From Parvibaculaceae bacterium (lineage in GTDB: Bacteria > Pseudomonadota > Alphaproteobacteria > Parvibaculales > Parvibaculaceae): a stretch of 64,000 nucleotides of DNA. The first letter of the stretch is position 1; each line of letters begins with the position of its first letter. The stretch lies in contig JAHBYJ010000001.1 in assembly GCA_019636015.1 (NCBI GenBank), forward strand, positions 186,001-250,000. Direction: 5' to 3'. The position numbers and the translations under genes are program-made. Of this stretch, positions 46,121 through 58,409 are shown in pieces. The notes under the pieces were generated by a model. The model was not told the DNA's origin, ran no database searches, and was given only the letters and a program-made list of their open reading frames with translations.

Positions 46121-46886
46121 CGAGCATGCCGCCATCGACCGGGATGGCGATGCCGTTGAGATAGGAGGAAGCCGGCAGCACCACGCTCAGCGTGACATGC
46201 GCAACCTCTTCCGGAAATCCGTAGCGGCGGAGCGGCACGCGGCGCTTGGCGAAGATTTCCTTGTGCTCGTCGGGAATTTCCTGCGTGATGCCGGTGCGGA
46301 TCGGGCCGGGGCAGATGCAGTTCACGGTAACGCCTTCGCGGCCGAGCTCGACGGCGAGCGCGCGGGTGAGGCCGATCACGCCATGCTTCGCGGCGACATA
46401 AGGCGAATTGCCGGGCGTCGCGCCGAAGCCTTCCGTCGAGGCGACATTGACGATGCGGCCTTCGCCGGACTTCTTGAGCGAGGGAAGCGCGGCACGGACG
46501 AAACGCACATGCGCGGTGAGCATCACATCGAGCGCGAGCGCCCATGTCTTCTCGTAGCCTTCCTCGCCGATGCCGTGAAAGGTCGCGAGACCTGCATTGT
46601 TGACGAGAATGTCGAGCCCGCCGAAGCGCGCCTCGACTTCCTTCACCACGCGGATAATGCCGTCCGCATCGGCGACATCGAGCGCCCATCCATGTGCCTC
46701 GCCGCCTTCCGCCTTGATCTCGGCGACGACGGCATCGACCCGCTCCTGCTTCAGATCGACAACGGCGACCTTCGCGCCTTCGCCCGCGAAGATATGCGCC
46801 GTGGCGCGGCCCATGCCGCTTGCCGCACCCGTGACGAGTGCCACCTTGCCCGCAATCGAGCGGCTGAGTTTCCTGACCGGTTCCAT
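46107..46886 (-). CDS. Short-chain dehydrogenase/reductase (SDR)
   Basis: 259 residues. NAD(P) motif TGAASGMG (19-26), structural NNAG, and the catalytic S...YVAAK set (IVNVASTEG, then SPYVAAKHG) are complete, with the PGPIRTGI loop after it. A classical SDR with Asp in the second strand (VVDLKQE) prefers NAD(H). Substrates of this group include 3-hydroxyacids and cyclic alcohols; I cannot tell which. It stands alone between the flavoprotein and dodecin. Confidence 0.9.
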   Translation of the reverse strand: MEPVRKLSRSIAGKVALVTGAASGMGRATAHIFAGEGAKVAVVDLKQERVDAVVAEIKAEGGEAHGWALDVADADGIIRVVKEVEARFGGLDILVNNAGLATFHGIGEEGYEKTWALALDVMLTAHVRFVRAALPSLKKSGEGRIVNVASTEGFGATPGNSPYVAAKHGVIGLTRALAVELGREGVTVNCICPGPIRTGITQEIPDEHKEIFAKRRVPLRRYGFPEEVAHVTLSVVLPASSYLNGIAIPVDGGMLVKNA

Positions 46887-46977
46887 ATCTCTCCCTCCGT
46901 TTGAATGTTCGTTGGCGGAGAGACTAGCGAAATGAGGGGCTGTGCGCGAGGCGTCCCTGCCTGCCGCAGCGGTGCCC

Positions 46978-47184
46978 TCATTCCAGCGTGAAGGCGATCT
47001 TGAGCTTCACCTGATAGTGGCCGACCTTGCCGCCTTCGATATGGCCGCGCGTCTCCACCACTTCGAACCATCTGAGCTCGCGCAGCGTCTTCGACGCCTT
47101 GGCGATCGCGTTGGCGATGGCATCTTCGATGCCCGTCGCGGACGAACCGACGACCTCGGTGATCTTGTAGACATTGTCGGACAT
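46978..47184 (-). CDS. Dodecin
   Basis: 68 residues from the ATG at 47184 with AAGGAGG upstream; longer frames through it are wrong. The dodecin pattern is clear: [36 protein letters not shown] and VKLKIAF. W44 near the middle is the aromatic residue that stacks with flavin in this family. Dodecins form a hollow 12-mer that stores riboflavin or FMN. Confidence 0.93.
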   Translation of the reverse strand: MSDNVYKITEVVGSSATGIEDAIANAIAKASKTLRELRWFEVVETRGHIEGGKVGHYQVKLKIAFTLE

Positions 47185-47317
47185 GGGGTGACCTCCTTCG
47201 CTGCGCCCCCCGGGGAAGCAAATTGGAGCGCGGGAAGCCCAGGGCAAGGGCAGCCGGAAAACATGGCTATCCCCGCCCATGTTTGGCAGAATGGAGAAAA
47301 GCGCCGGAGGAACGCAC

Positions 47318-48685
47318 ATGACACTTCCCTCGCGTCTTCTTTTCTTCATATGCCTTGCGATTTTTGGCGCGGCCCTGCCGCTTGCGGGGCAGGACACGCA
47401 GGAGAGCGAGGCGGCGCCGGGCATCGCCCTTGTCGCGACGGTGAAGGGCGCCATCGGCCCCGCCACGGCGAAGCAGATTTCGGATGCGATAGCGGAAGCG
47501 GAAACGCGCGAGGCCGAAGTGCTGGTGCTGCGTATCGACACGCCGGGCGGCCTCGTCACCTCGACGCGCGACATCGTGAGCGCGATCCTTGCCGCGGAAG
47601 TGCCGGTTGCCGCCTATGTCTGGCCGGGCGGCGGACATGCGGCAAGCGCCGGCACCTTCATCGTCTATTCGGCATCCGTCGCTGCGATGGCGCCCGGCAC
47701 CAATATCGGCGCGGCAACGCCGGTCACCATGGGCGGCATGCCCGGCACGCCGCAACAGCCCCCGGCGCGGCCGGGCGAAACCGGGGACGAACGCGCCACC
47801 CCTTCCAATGAGGAAGCGCTGTCGAAGAAGGCGACGAACGACGCGGTGGCGCTGATCAGATCGCTCGCCGATGCCCATGGCCGCAATGCCGAATGGGCAG
47901 AGGAGGCGGTGCGCGAGGGCTCGAGCCTCGGCGCGCGCGAGGCGCTCGAAAGGGGCGCCGTCGAGATCATTGCCGCAAACCTCGATGAACTGCTTGAAGC
48001 CATGCATGGCCGCGAGGTGGCGGCGGGCGGCGCGCTGCGAGTGCTTAACACGGCGGGCGCGGAGATCGAACATCTCGAACCCGGCTTCATGGTGAAGCTG
48101 CTGGCGCTGATCAGCAATCCCAACGTCGCCTTCCTGCTGATGATGATCGGCGTCTACGGGATCATCTTCGAGCTTTCAAATCCCGGCAGTTTCGGGCCCG
48201 GCGTGCTCGGCGCGATCTGTCTTCTGCTCGGCCTTTACGCGCTCAACCAGCTGCCGCTCGACTATGCAGGCGTGGCGCTGATCGTGCTCGGCCTCACGCT
48301 GATGGCGGTGGAGGCCTTCACGCCAACCTTCGGCGTGGCGGGCTTTGGCGGGCTCGTCGCCTTCATCTTCGGTGCGGCCATGCTGATCGACAGCGACAAT
48401 CCGGAATTCCAGATTTCATGGGTGACGATCGTCGCGACGGCGCTCGCAAGCGGCGCGCTGCTGATCTTCCTTGTCGGCTACACATTGCGCGCCATGCGCC
48501 GCCCTGTCGCGACCGGCGTGGAGGAAATGACCGGCGCCGAGGCCCGCGTCCTCGAATGGGCGAATGGCGAGGGCTATGTGCATATACATGGCGAGCGCTG
48601 GCATGCGCGAGGGCCCGTGGAACTCGCGCCCCACAGCACGGTTCATGTCGAGAAACTGGACGGCCTGACCCTCGTCGTGAGGTGA
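47318..48685 (+). CDS. NfeD-family membrane serine protease
   Basis: 455 residues from the ATG at 47318 (GGAGGAAC upstream), with a Sec signal at about 1-24. A ClpP/SppA-like protease domain follows (about 30-240): [17 protein letters not shown], and SAGTFI with the nucleophile serine, then a lysine in [12 protein letters not shown]. Four to five helices (about 270-380) and a C-terminal OB-fold NfeD domain (about 400-455) complete it. It cleaves the stomatin encoded next, by analogy with archaeal pairs. The pairing with the SPFH gene 30 bp downstream is the classic arrangement. Confidence 0.92.
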   Translation: MTLPSRLLFFICLAIFGAALPLAGQDTQESEAAPGIALVATVKGAIGPATAKQISDAIAEAETREAEVLVLRIDTPGGLVTSTRDIVSAILAAEVPVAAYVWPGGGHAASAGTFIVYSASVAAMAPGTNIGAATPVTMGGMPGTPQQPPARPGETGDERATPSNEEALSKKATNDAVALIRSLADAHGRNAEWAEEAVREGSSLGAREALERGAVEIIAANLDELLEAMHGREVAAGGALRVLNTAGAEIEHLEPGFMVKLLALISNPNVAFLLMMIGVYGIIFELSNPGSFGPGVLGAICLLLGLYALNQLPLDYAGVALIVLGLTLMAVEAFTPTFGVAGFGGLVAFIFGAAMLIDSDNPEFQISWVTIVATALASGALLIFLVGYTLRAMRRPVATGVEEMTGAEARVLEWANGEGYVHIHGERWHARGPVELAPHSTVHVEKLDGLTLVVR

Positions 48686-48715
48686 GCCGCCCCCAACCAG
48701 GAAGGAAGGCCCATC

Positions 48716-49471
48716 ATGGGAGGCTTCGCGGTCTATATTTTTCTGGCGGTCCTGCTGATCGCCTTCTTGGTCGCCGCCGTCAACATCCTGCGCGAATATG
48801 AGCGCGGCGTCGTCTTCACACTTGGCCGCTTCTCGCGCGTGACGGGCCCCGGCTTCATCATCATCATTCCGATGGTGCAGCAGATGGTGCGCGTCGACCT
48901 GCGCACCTTTGTCGAGGACGTGCCGACGCAGGACGTGATCTCGCGGGACAACGTCTCGGTGAAGGTGAACGCGGTGCTCTATTTCCGCATCGTCGATCCG
49001 CAAAAGGCGATCCTGAACGTCGAGAACTACATGGAGGCGACGAGCCAGCTGGCCCAGACCACGCTGCGCTCCGTTCTCGGCAAGCACGAGCTCGACGAGA
49101 TGCTGGCCGAACGCGACAAGCTCAATGCCGACATTCAGGTCATTCTGGACGAACAGACGGATGCCTGGGGCATCAAGGTCGCCAATGTCGAGATCAAGCA
49201 TGTCGATATCGACGAAAGCATGGTGCGCGCTATTGCCCGCCAGGCGGAAGCCGAACGCTACCGCCGCGCCAAGATCATCAATGCGGAAGGCGAACAGCAG
49301 GCGGCCGAAAAGCTGGTGGAAGCAGGCCAGATTCTTGGCGGCGACCCCCGCGCCATGCAGCTTCGCTATTTCGCGGCGCTGCACGACATTGCCGGCGACA
49401 AGTCCAACACCATCGTCTTTCCGCTGCCGATGGACCTGGTGGAGGCACTGAAGCCCGCAAACAAGGCGTGA
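48716..49471 (+). CDS. Stomatin/slipin SPFH-domain protein
   Basis: 251 residues. An N-terminal membrane anchor (about 4-26) is followed by an SPFH domain ([13 protein letters not shown]...GPGFIIIIP) and a C-terminal coiled coil ([27 protein letters not shown], shown in part: about 165-190). It builds membrane microdomain scaffolds and is probably processed by the NfeD partner. The two are one operon (30 bp apart). Confidence 0.93.
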   Translation: MGGFAVYIFLAVLLIAFLVAAVNILREYERGVVFTLGRFSRVTGPGFIIIIPMVQQMVRVDLRTFVEDVPTQDVISRDNVSVKVNAVLYFRIVDPQKAILNVENYMEATSQLAQTTLRSVLGKHELDEMLAERDKLNADIQVILDEQTDAWGIKVANVEIKHVDIDESMVRAIARQAEAERYRRAKIINAEGEQQAAEKLVEAGQILGGDPRAMQLRYFAALHDIAGDKSNTIVFPLPMDLVEALKPANKA

Positions 49472-49589
49472 CTGCCATTGCCTCCAAATAGGTCCGGTCT
49501 CCGCTCGCCGGACCGCCCTTCCCTTCTCGATAATGCAACCGGCTGCAACGGAAAGTATTGCAGCCGCTGCGCGGGAAAGGGAGAGGGGC

Positions 49590-50063
49590 ATGGCGGCGGA
49601 CTATCTGGACGGCTGGCAGAAGCGCGATCCGAAACTCGAAGCGGATGCCATCGCGCTCTGGCGGAAGCACGGCGTTCTGCCCGCCGGTGTGAACCCGGAA
49701 GAGCGCGCCCGCGAAATCTGCTGCCTCGCCTATGAAGACGGCGAACTCGCCGGCATCTCCACCGTCGCCATCGAACGCTACCGGCCGCTCCTCAACAAGC
49801 GTTTCGGCTTTCTGCGCGTCTTCACTTCGCCCGAGCACGAACAGCAGCAGATCGCGATCGGACTTGCCGTGGAGGCGCGGCGCATTCTCGAGGATTGGTC
49901 GGTTGCCCATCCGCAAGAGGAACTCGCCGGCATGGCGGCCGTCTATCAATCCCACAAGCTCGGACGGTTTCCCGTCGGCAAGTCCGGCCTGACGCTGGCC
50001 GGCCTGACGCCGGAGGGCCACCAGATGCGCGTCACCTGGTTCAACCACCTGCCCCTCTTCTGA
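49590..50063 (+). CDS. Probable GNAT-like acetyltransferase-fold protein
   Basis: 157 residues from the ATG at 49590, preceded by GGGAGAGGGG; the frame from 49533 only adds a low-complexity leader. LAYEDGELAGISTVAIERY and KRFGFLRVFTSPEHEQQQIA resemble GNAT central strands, but the canonical acetyl-CoA loop is weak. I would not assign a reaction. It may follow the stomatin operon, 118 bp away. Confidence 0.5.
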   Translation: MAADYLDGWQKRDPKLEADAIALWRKHGVLPAGVNPEERAREICCLAYEDGELAGISTVAIERYRPLLNKRFGFLRVFTSPEHEQQQIAIGLAVEARRILEDWSVAHPQEELAGMAAVYQSHKLGRFPVGKSGLTLAGLTPEGHQMRVTWFNHLPLF

Positions 50064-50097
50064 GGGGCTTTTTTCACAAGGAAGGAGACTGAAGCGT

Positions 50098-50370
50098 ATG
50101 AACAACGCCACGCAGCCGCGCGCGCCGCGCCCCGATCTCAACCTCGCTTATGCCGTTGTTGCCGCCGGCGCGCTTATCGCCATTGCCATCGCAACGAATG
50201 CCCTGCTCGGGCCAGGCAAGAGCCCGCGCCTGATGCCGAACCCGCAAGGCGGCATCTGGGTGGAGCGGAGCGGCACGCTCTTTCTCTGCCGAGCGCGGCA
50301 GGACGCGGCGGGCGCCTGCGTCAACCTCGCCGATGGCTCGATTGCCGCCTTTGCCGATGTGATCCGCTGA
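50098..50370 (+). CDS. Small single-helix membrane protein, unknown
   Basis: 90 residues with one helix (about 16-36, LAYAVVAAGALIAIAIATNA) and a C-terminal domain with two cysteines (FLCRARQDAAGACVNL) that could form a disulfide. GAAGGAGACTG lies before the ATG. Family unknown. It is 35 bp after the GNAT-like gene and ends at a strong terminator, so the two are probably co-transcribed. Confidence 0.65.
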   Translation: MNNATQPRAPRPDLNLAYAVVAAGALIAIAIATNALLGPGKSPRLMPNPQGGIWVERSGTLFLCRARQDAAGACVNLADGSIAAFADVIR

Positions 50371-50394
50371 CTTCTGACGTCATCTGAAAGCAAA

Positions 50395-50424
50395 AAGGCG
50401 CCCCGGAGAAATCCGGGGCGCCTT
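50395..50424. terminator. Strong bidirectional hairpin terminator
   Basis: A perfect 12-bp stem AAGGCGCCCCGG (50395-50406) / CCGGGGCGCCTT (50413-50424) with 6-nt loop AGAAAT, flanked by A-rich and CCTC sequences. Confidence 0.8.
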
Positions 50425-50447
50425 CCTCTTTGCCCTTTCCGCCGCGA

Positions 50448-50534
50448 TCAGAAGGCGAAGCGGACCGCCGCCGCGAACGCATGCTCGTCATAGTCGCTCT
50501 GCAGCTCGCCATCGTAAGTGACGCGCAGGCTATT
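50448..50534 (-). pseudogene. Remnant of an outer-membrane beta-barrel C-terminus
   Basis: The last 28 codons before the stop at 50448 read like a final autotransporter/porin beta-strand and turn: SLRVTYDGELQSDYDEHAF then AAAVRFAF, with the terminal phenylalanine used by the BAM machinery. Upstream, the same frame becomes unrelated and meets the ABC permease gene at 50635; no barrel is present. The frame can be read from about 50632, but no start or barrel domain is supported. Interpreted as a truncated leftover; a short genuine protein cannot be ruled out. Confidence 0.45.
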
Positions 50535-50634
50535 CCCCGGCTGGCTGCAGCATTCGGTACAGCCCAACCGCAGCAATGATTTCCGCGTCTCGATCAGCTT
50601 CAATATGGGCTTCCGGCGGAAGGGAGGCTGAAGC

Positions 50635-51756
50635 CTAGGCCATCCGGGAGATGGTGGAGCGGAAGCGCGCCAGAGCATAGGTAAAGAGCACGGAGCCGAT
50701 GATCAGCAATGCGAGAAATTGCGGCCAGACGACGGAGAGCCCGGCGCCGCGATAAAGAATGGCCTGCGCCATCGCCACGAAATGGGTGGTCGGCGCGGCA
50801 AGCATGAGATAGCGCACGCCATCCGGCATGCTTTCGCGCGGTGTCATGCCGCCCGACAGCATTTCGAGCGGCACCAGAATGAGAATGATGAGAAGGCCGA
50901 ACTGCGGCATGGACCGCGCCAGCGTGCCGAGGAAAATCCCCATCGAGGTGACGGCGAAGAGGTGAAACAGCGCGCCGGTCAGGAAGAGCGGCACGGAGCC
51001 CTGGATCGGCACGCCCAGAATGCCGTCGATGACGAAGAAAAGCGATATGGAGCAGGCGACCAGCACGACCAGCGCCATCGACCAAAGCTTCGCCGCCATG
51101 ATCTCGAACGGCGTCACCGGCATGACGAGGAGATGCTCGATCGTCCCGTGCTCGCGTTCGCGGATCAGCGCCGCGCCGGTGAGAATGATCGCCAGCATGG
51201 TGATGTTGTTGATGAGCTCCATCACCGATCCGAACCACATCTCGCTGAGCGCGGGGTTGAAACGCGCGCGCAGCACGAGTTCGACGGGAAGCGGCTCGGC
51301 ATGGGCGTCGCGCTGCACGAAGGCCGTGACCTCCCGGTTCACGATCGACTGGATATAGCCGCTGCCGGTGAAAGCCTGCGTCATCCGCGTCGCATCGACA
51401 TTGAGCTGGAGGGTGGGGGACTTTCCCGCCAGCACATCGCGCTGAAAGTTGGGCGGTATGTCGAGCGCGAACGTATCGAGTCCCGCATCCATGCGCGCAT
51501 CCATCTGCGACTGATCGATGAGGGACGGCCTCAGGAAATAGGGCGGATAGAATGCGTCTACAATCCGCGCGGAAAGCGGCGAGCGATCCTCATCCACGAT
51601 CGCGATGGCGGCCTTGTTGAGCGATTCCGGCAAAGCCGTTGCCGCGACATAGATCGCCAGCGTGAAGGCATAGAGGATGAGCCCGGCAAGAATGGGGTCG
51701 CGGCTGAGGCTGCGCAGTTCCTTGATCCCGAGATTCCATATGTTGGAGAGGACCAT
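50635..51756 (-). CDS. ABC-2 transporter permease (YhhJ-like)
   Basis: 373 residues, ABC-2 type. One N-terminal helix, a large periplasmic domain (about 50-170) with LFRDPILAG-type SLSRDPILAGLILYAF near the start, then five C-terminal helices. The block EREHGTIEHLLVMPVTPFEIM is diagnostic of the YhhJ group. It is partnered with the fused ATPase-permease upstream, 3 bp apart, and the HlyD-like protein before that. Confidence 0.92.
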   Translation of the reverse strand: MVLSNIWNLGIKELRSLSRDPILAGLILYAFTLAIYVAATALPESLNKAAIAIVDEDRSPLSARIVDAFYPPYFLRPSLIDQSQMDARMDAGLDTFALDIPPNFQRDVLAGKSPTLQLNVDATRMTQAFTGSGYIQSIVNREVTAFVQRDAHAEPLPVELVLRARFNPALSEMWFGSVMELINNITMLAIILTGAALIREREHGTIEHLLVMPVTPFEIMAAKLWSMALVVLVACSISLFFVIDGILGVPIQGSVPLFLTGALFHLFAVTSMGIFLGTLARSMPQFGLLIILILVPLEMLSGGMTPRESMPDGVRYLMLAAPTTHFVAMAQAILYRGAGLSVVWPQFLALLIIGSVLFTYALARFRSTISRMA

Positions 51757-51759
51757 CGC

Positions 51760-54486
51760 TCACTTCTCCTGTTTTCGCAGGAAGATCGCGCTGGCCGCCG
51801 CAAGCACAGGAACGGCGATGAGCAATGGCATGAAGGACGCGCCGAGATCGCCGAAATCGAGTGCCTTGGAGAAGGTGCCGCGAACGATGGTGAGGTAATG
51901 CGTCGTCGGGTAGATCTCGCCGATGAACCGCCCTGCCCCTTCAAGCGACGACACGGGATCGGTGAGACCGGAAAACTGCGCCGCGGGCAGGATCGTCAAA
52001 ATGGCCGTGCCGAATATGGCGGCGATCTGGCTCTTCATCATGGCCGAGATGACGAGGCCGATGGCGGTGGAGCAGAAGACGTAGAGAAGCGTCGCGCCGA
52101 GCAGCGTGAGGAAACTCCCCGTGAACGGAACCTCGAAGAAGAAGACGGCGAACAGGACGAGGAAGACGAAGTTCAGCATGGCGAGCGCCACATAGGGAAG
52201 CTGCTTGCCGAGCATGAACTCAAGCCGCGTGACGGGCGTGACATAGAGATTGACGATGGAACCGAGTTCCTTTTCGCGGACCACGCTGACGGCGGCCAGC
52301 ATGGCCGGTATCAGCATGAGAAGCAGCGGGATTACGGCGGGTACCATCGCGACCAGGCTTCTGACATCGGGATTGTAGCGGAAGCGCATTTCGACCGTCG
52401 CGGGGCTCGTCACGGCGATGCCAGCCTCCGCCGCCTTGGTCATCAGCCAATGCGTATGCATGCCGGTGACATAGCCTTTTGCCGTTTCGGCCCGAGCCGG
52501 CATGGCGCCGTCGAGCCAGCCGCCGATCTCGACCGGCCGGCCGCGGGCGACGTTGCGTGCGAAGCCTTCGGGAATCTCGAGCGCAAGGCTGATCTCTCCC
52601 GCTCTCATGCGACGGTCGAGATCCTCATAATCGGCAATCTCGGGCCTCTCGGTGAAATAGCGCGAGCCGGAAATGGCAAAACTGTAGTCGCGGCTTGCCG
52701 ATGTGCGGTCGCGGTCGAGAACGGCGAAGTTCAGATCGTTGATGTCGAGGTTGATGCCGTAGCCGATCACGAACATCAGCACCACGGTGCCGATCAGCGC
52801 GAGCGTCGCGCGGACGGGGTCGCGCCTGAGCTCGAGCGATTCGCGTCGCGTATAGCTCAACATGCGCCGCGGATCGAAAAGGCGGCGGCGATGCCTTGCG
52901 CCCGCAGCCTCGTTCGGCACGAGGGTTGCCGATGCCCGCGGCGCTTCCGTGCCGGCGCCCGCCCGGCTGAGGCAAATGACGAAGGCTTCGTCGAGCGAGG
53001 CCGCACCATGCGCCTTGACGATATTGGCCGGCGTGTCGCTGACAAGCACACGGCCCGCATGCATGAGGGAAATGCGGTCGCAGCGCTCCGCCTCGTTCAT
53101 GAAATGGGTCGAGATGAAGATCGTCACTCTGTCGCGCCGTGCGAGTTCCACCAGCATCCGCCAGAATTCGTCGCGCGCAACCGGATCGACGCCCGATGTC
53201 GGTTCGTCGAGGATGAGCATCTCCGGCTTGTGGATCATCGCGACCGCAAGCTGCAGGCGCTGGCGCTGGCCGAGCGGCAGCTTGTCGGGAAGCATGTCGA
53301 GAACGTCCTCGATCCCGAATCGCGCGGCCATCTCCGCAATGCGGCTTCCTATCTCCCCTTCCGCTATCTGGAAGAGCCGCGCATGAAGTTCGAGATTCTG
53401 GCGGACCGTGAGTTCGGAATAGAGCGAGAAGCCTTGCGTCATGTAGCCGACGCGGCGGCGTATATTCACATCCGTTCCATCGACGCTGGCGCCGAAAAGC
53501 GTCGCCTCGCCTTCGCTCGCTTTCAGCAGGCCGGTGAGCATCTTCATGGTCGTCGTCTTGCCGCAACCATTCGAACCGAGAAAACCGAATATCTCGCCCC
53601 GCTCGATGCGGAAGCTCACATTCTCGACGGCAGTGAAGTCGCCGAAGCGCATGGTGAGGCCCCGTGCCTCGATCGCCGCCTCGCCATCTTCCGATGCGCG
53701 TGGCGGAATGACGACTGCTTCATGCGACCGGCGTTTTTCCTCCGGGAGCAGGGCAATGAAAGCCGCCTCGAGCGTCGGCGCGCCGGTGCGCGCGCGAATA
53801 TCGTCAGGCGTGCCCGTCGCCAGAACGCGCCCTCCATCCATCGCGACGAGCCAGTCGAAGCGTTCCGCCTCTTCCATATAGGCGGTGGCGACGGCGACGC
53901 TCATCTGCGGATTCTCGCCGCGGATGCGCCCGATCAGCTCCCAGAACTGGCGCCGCGACAAGGGATCGACGCCCGTCGTCGGTTCGTCGAGGACGAGAAA
54001 ATCCGGATCGTGGATCAGCGCGCAGCAAAGCCCGAGCTTCTGCTTCATGCCGCCTGAAAGTTTCGCCGCGGGCCGGTCCGCGAAGGGCGCGAGCCCCGTC
54101 GCGTCGAGAAGCGTCGCAATGCGCGCCTCGCGCTGCGTCTTGCCATGGCCAAAGAGGCGGCCGAAGAAATCGATATTCTCGAAAACGGAAAGCGTCGGAT
54201 AGAGATTCTTGCCGAGGCCCTGCGGCATATAGGCGATACGCGGACCGGCCCTGCCACGATGCCGGGCGGACGCCATGTCGCCGCCGAGAACTTCGATGCG
54301 TCCCGCCTGTCCGGCGCGCGCGCCCGCGATCAGCGACAACAGGCTCGACTTGCCGACGCCGTCCGGCCCGATCAGCCCGACGAGGCAGCCCGCCGGCAGA
54401 TCGAGGCTGACATCGTCAAGCGCCCGGACATGGCCGTAGCGCAGCGTCACGCCCTCGAGCCTTGCGACGGGCGGCGGCTCCGTCAT
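51760..54486 (-). CDS. Fused double ATPase-permease ABC exporter (RbbA/YhiH-like)
   Basis: 908 residues. Two ABC ATPases are joined to an ABC-2 permease in one chain. First domain: Walker [13 protein letters not shown], signature [11 protein letters not shown], Walker [13 protein letters not shown]. Second: [15 protein letters not shown], and [19 protein letters not shown]. The signature motif of the second half is modified ([12 protein letters not shown]), which may lower its ATPase activity. The permease occupies about 545-908. The stop of the HlyD gene overlaps its start (54483-54486). Substrate unknown. Confidence 0.93.
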   Translation of the reverse strand: MTEPPPVARLEGVTLRYGHVRALDDVSLDLPAGCLVGLIGPDGVGKSSLLSLIAGARAGQAGRIEVLGGDMASARHRGRAGPRIAYMPQGLGKNLYPTLSVFENIDFFGRLFGHGKTQREARIATLLDATGLAPFADRPAAKLSGGMKQKLGLCCALIHDPDFLVLDEPTTGVDPLSRRQFWELIGRIRGENPQMSVAVATAYMEEAERFDWLVAMDGGRVLATGTPDDIRARTGAPTLEAAFIALLPEEKRRSHEAVVIPPRASEDGEAAIEARGLTMRFGDFTAVENVSFRIERGEIFGFLGSNGCGKTTTMKMLTGLLKASEGEATLFGASVDGTDVNIRRRVGYMTQGFSLYSELTVRQNLELHARLFQIAEGEIGSRIAEMAARFGIEDVLDMLPDKLPLGQRQRLQLAVAMIHKPEMLILDEPTSGVDPVARDEFWRMLVELARRDRVTIFISTHFMNEAERCDRISLMHAGRVLVSDTPANIVKAHGAASLDEAFVICLSRAGAGTEAPRASATLVPNEAAGARHRRRLFDPRRMLSYTRRESLELRRDPVRATLALIGTVVLMFVIGYGINLDINDLNFAVLDRDRTSASRDYSFAISGSRYFTERPEIADYEDLDRRMRAGEISLALEIPEGFARNVARGRPVEIGGWLDGAMPARAETAKGYVTGMHTHWLMTKAAEAGIAVTSPATVEMRFRYNPDVRSLVAMVPAVIPLLLMLIPAMLAAVSVVREKELGSIVNLYVTPVTRLEFMLGKQLPYVALAMLNFVFLVLFAVFFFEVPFTGSFLTLLGATLLYVFCSTAIGLVISAMMKSQIAAIFGTAILTILPAAQFSGLTDPVSSLEGAGRFIGEIYPTTHYLTIVRGTFSKALDFGDLGASFMPLLIAVPVLAAASAIFLRKQEK

Positions 54487-55556
54487 TGCGGCAGCTTGAC
54501 CTGAAGCTCGTCCGGCCAGTCGAGGCGCGGATCGAGGCGCACATAGGCCATGCCCGGCAGGCCGGTCTTCACATCGCGGATATGTTTCTGCAGAAGATCG
54601 GGGTCGATCCGCGCCTTGATGCGGAACATGAGCTTCTGGCGCTCTTCCGCCGTCTCGACCGTTTTCGGCGTGAACTGCGCGACATCGGCGACGAACGTGG
54701 CCTTGGCCGGAATGACATATTGGGGCGCGGCGTCGAGCACGAGATGAATATCGGCGCCGAGCGCCACGCGGCCGGCCTCTTCCGTCGGCAGGAAGAATGT
54801 CATGTAGACATCGCTGACATCGATGAGGTTGAGAACCCGGCCGCCCGCGGCGACGATTTCGCCTGGCTGCGCGATGCGATACTGGATGCGTCCGGCCCGC
54901 GGCGCGCGGAGCGTCGTATCCTCGATATCGGCTTCCAGGCGCTCGATCGTGGCGCGCACGGCCTCGACCTCTGCTCCCGCACCGATCACCTGGGATTTCG
55001 CGGTGGTGATGGCCGCTTCTGCAGCGGCGAGCTGCGCGGAGGCAGCGCTCAGGGCTGCCCTCGTCGCCTGAAAGCGCGCCCTGTCGTCGTCAAGCACCTG
55101 GCGCGACGCCGTGCCGCGCTCGGCGAGCTGCTCCGTCCGCGCAAGACGGCTCTGCGCCGCATCGACCTCCGCCTTGCGCTGCGCGACAAGGGCATCGGTT
55201 GCGGATTTTTCCGCTTCGCGCTGGCGGACCTGGCTCTCCGCTGTTTCGACACCGATCTCGGCACGCTGCAACTGCGCCTTGGCCTGCCGCAATTGCGCTT
55301 CGAGGGACGCCGTGTCGAGCCGGACGAGAATCTGTCCCCGTGCGACGAAGTCGCCCTCGTCCACATACATGTCCTGGATGCGGCCCGGCGTCTTCGCGGC
55401 GATGTCGATCTCGACCGCCTCGATGCGCCCGTTGCCGCTCGCAAACCCGTCCGGCAGGCCCTGCGGCCGGAGCCATTGCCACGCGAGATAAAGCGCCCCC
55501 GCCATCGCGAACGCGATGCCCAACCTGATGAGATTGGTCCGGGTCAGGTGCTGCAT
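54483..55556 (-). CDS. HlyD-family membrane fusion protein (YhiI-like)
   Basis: 357 residues. One N-terminal anchor (about 11-30), a lipoyl half ([19 protein letters not shown]), a long coiled-coil hairpin (about 80-200, rich in Ala/Gln/Arg), and the second lipoyl half ([18 protein letters not shown]). It is the periplasmic adaptor for the ABC exporter encoded next; the three genes overlap or nearly touch. No outer-membrane channel gene is present. It is divergent from katG. Confidence 0.92.
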   Translation of the reverse strand: MQHLTRTNLIRLGIAFAMAGALYLAWQWLRPQGLPDGFASGNGRIEAVEIDIAAKTPGRIQDMYVDEGDFVARGQILVRLDTASLEAQLRQAKAQLQRAEIGVETAESQVRQREAEKSATDALVAQRKAEVDAAQSRLARTEQLAERGTASRQVLDDDRARFQATRAALSAASAQLAAAEAAITTAKSQVIGAGAEVEAVRATIERLEADIEDTTLRAPRAGRIQYRIAQPGEIVAAGGRVLNLIDVSDVYMTFFLPTEEAGRVALGADIHLVLDAAPQYVIPAKATFVADVAQFTPKTVETAEERQKLMFRIKARIDPDLLQKHIRDVKTGLPGMAYVRLDPRLDWPDELQVKLPQ

Positions 55557-55658
55557 GATTCAAGAATAGCGATTTTGCGTGACGCAGGCACTGCGGCATG
55601 GAGGCGAAGACAGGCCGCCGAATTCGCTTGCAATCGGTGTGAAAGGTCGTATTTTTTA

Positions 55659-55675
55659 ATTGGAATAATTCTAAA
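55659..55675. promoter_or_regulatory. Irr (iron control element)-like box upstream of katG
   Basis: ATTGGAATAATTCTAAA at 55659-55675 matches the Irr consensus TTTAGAA-N3-TTCTAAA at 12 of 14 fixed positions and is an imperfect palindrome. It lies 34 bp before the katG start and 103 bp before the divergent HlyD gene start. Confidence 0.55.
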
Positions 55676-55679
55676 TTGA

Positions 55680-57875
<2,196 letters not shown>

Positions 57876-57900
57876 CGCTTTAGCCGAGGTTCACAAACAA

Positions 57901-57935
57901 GCGCCGCTCCCGGATCATCCGGGGGCGGCGTTTTT
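57901..57935 (+). terminator. Rho-independent terminator of katG
   Basis: GCGCCGCTCCCGGA facing TCCGGGGGCGGCG, with a 2-4 nt loop, occupies 57901-57930 and is followed by TTTTT at 57931-57935. A diverged copy lies at 61043-61103. Confidence 0.85.
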
Positions 57936-57965
57936 CATTTTACGGATGCCGCAACCGGCCGGAAA

Positions 57966-58304
57966 TCAGACGGCGCTTTGCTGCGCTTCCTCCGCGCCGG
58001 CCGTTTCTTCCCACCACCCGGCCAGCGCATCGATGAGCGGCACGAGCCTGTTGCCCGCCGCCGTGAGATCGTATTCCACGCGCCGCGGATAGCCTTCGAA
58101 TTCCGTGCGCGCGACGATGCCGGCCTCTTCCAGCTTGCGCAGCTCGAGGGCAAGCATCTTGTGCGAGATCGTCGGATTGTCGCGCCGGAGATCGCTGAAC
58201 CGCTTGGTGCCGTCCTGCAGATAATAGATAAGCAGCGTCGGCCACCTGCCGCTCAGCACCTGCATCACCTCCTCGATCGGACAACGCGAGACGAGTTCTT
58301 TCAT
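57966..58304 (-). CDS. HxlR-family transcriptional regulator
   Basis: 112 residues from the ATG at 58304; upstream ATGs are unsupported. Winged helix-turn-helix with the family hallmark SRCPIEEVMQVLSGRW near the N-terminus and RFSDLRRDNPTISHKML in the recognition helix. C8 is the conserved N-terminal cysteine used by several HxlR members to sense thiol-reactive or quinone stress. It is head-to-head with a glutathione transferase gene (105 bp apart), the likely target. Confidence 0.9.
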   Translation of the reverse strand: MKELVSRCPIEEVMQVLSGRWPTLLIYYLQDGTKRFSDLRRDNPTISHKMLALELRKLEEAGIVARTEFEGYPRRVEYDLTAAGNRLVPLIDALAGWWEETAGAEEAQQSAV

Positions 58305-58317
58305 CTGGGCCTCATGG

Positions 58318-58340
58318 TTACGAAAAGGTGCGTAATTTAC
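58318..58340. promoter_or_regulatory. Candidate HxlR operator
   Basis: TTAC (58318-58321) and GTAA (58332-58335) form an inverted pair with a 10-bp spacer, and a second half, GTAA-T-TTAC, follows to 58340. It lies between the divergent HxlR and transferase genes. Weak, position-based evidence. Confidence 0.3.
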
Positions 58341-58409
58341 TCTGCCCCGCATGCCGCTATTCTCGGGCTCCGCTGCGCAGCGCGATTTTCCATTCACGGA
58401 GAAAAGCTC

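Noticed and set aside
50719-54057. A 1112-codon plus-strand frame opposite the ABC exporter genes
   Set aside because: Same reason: shadow of two well-supported minus-strand ABC genes, with a composition of Arg/His/Asp/Glu and no recognisable domain.
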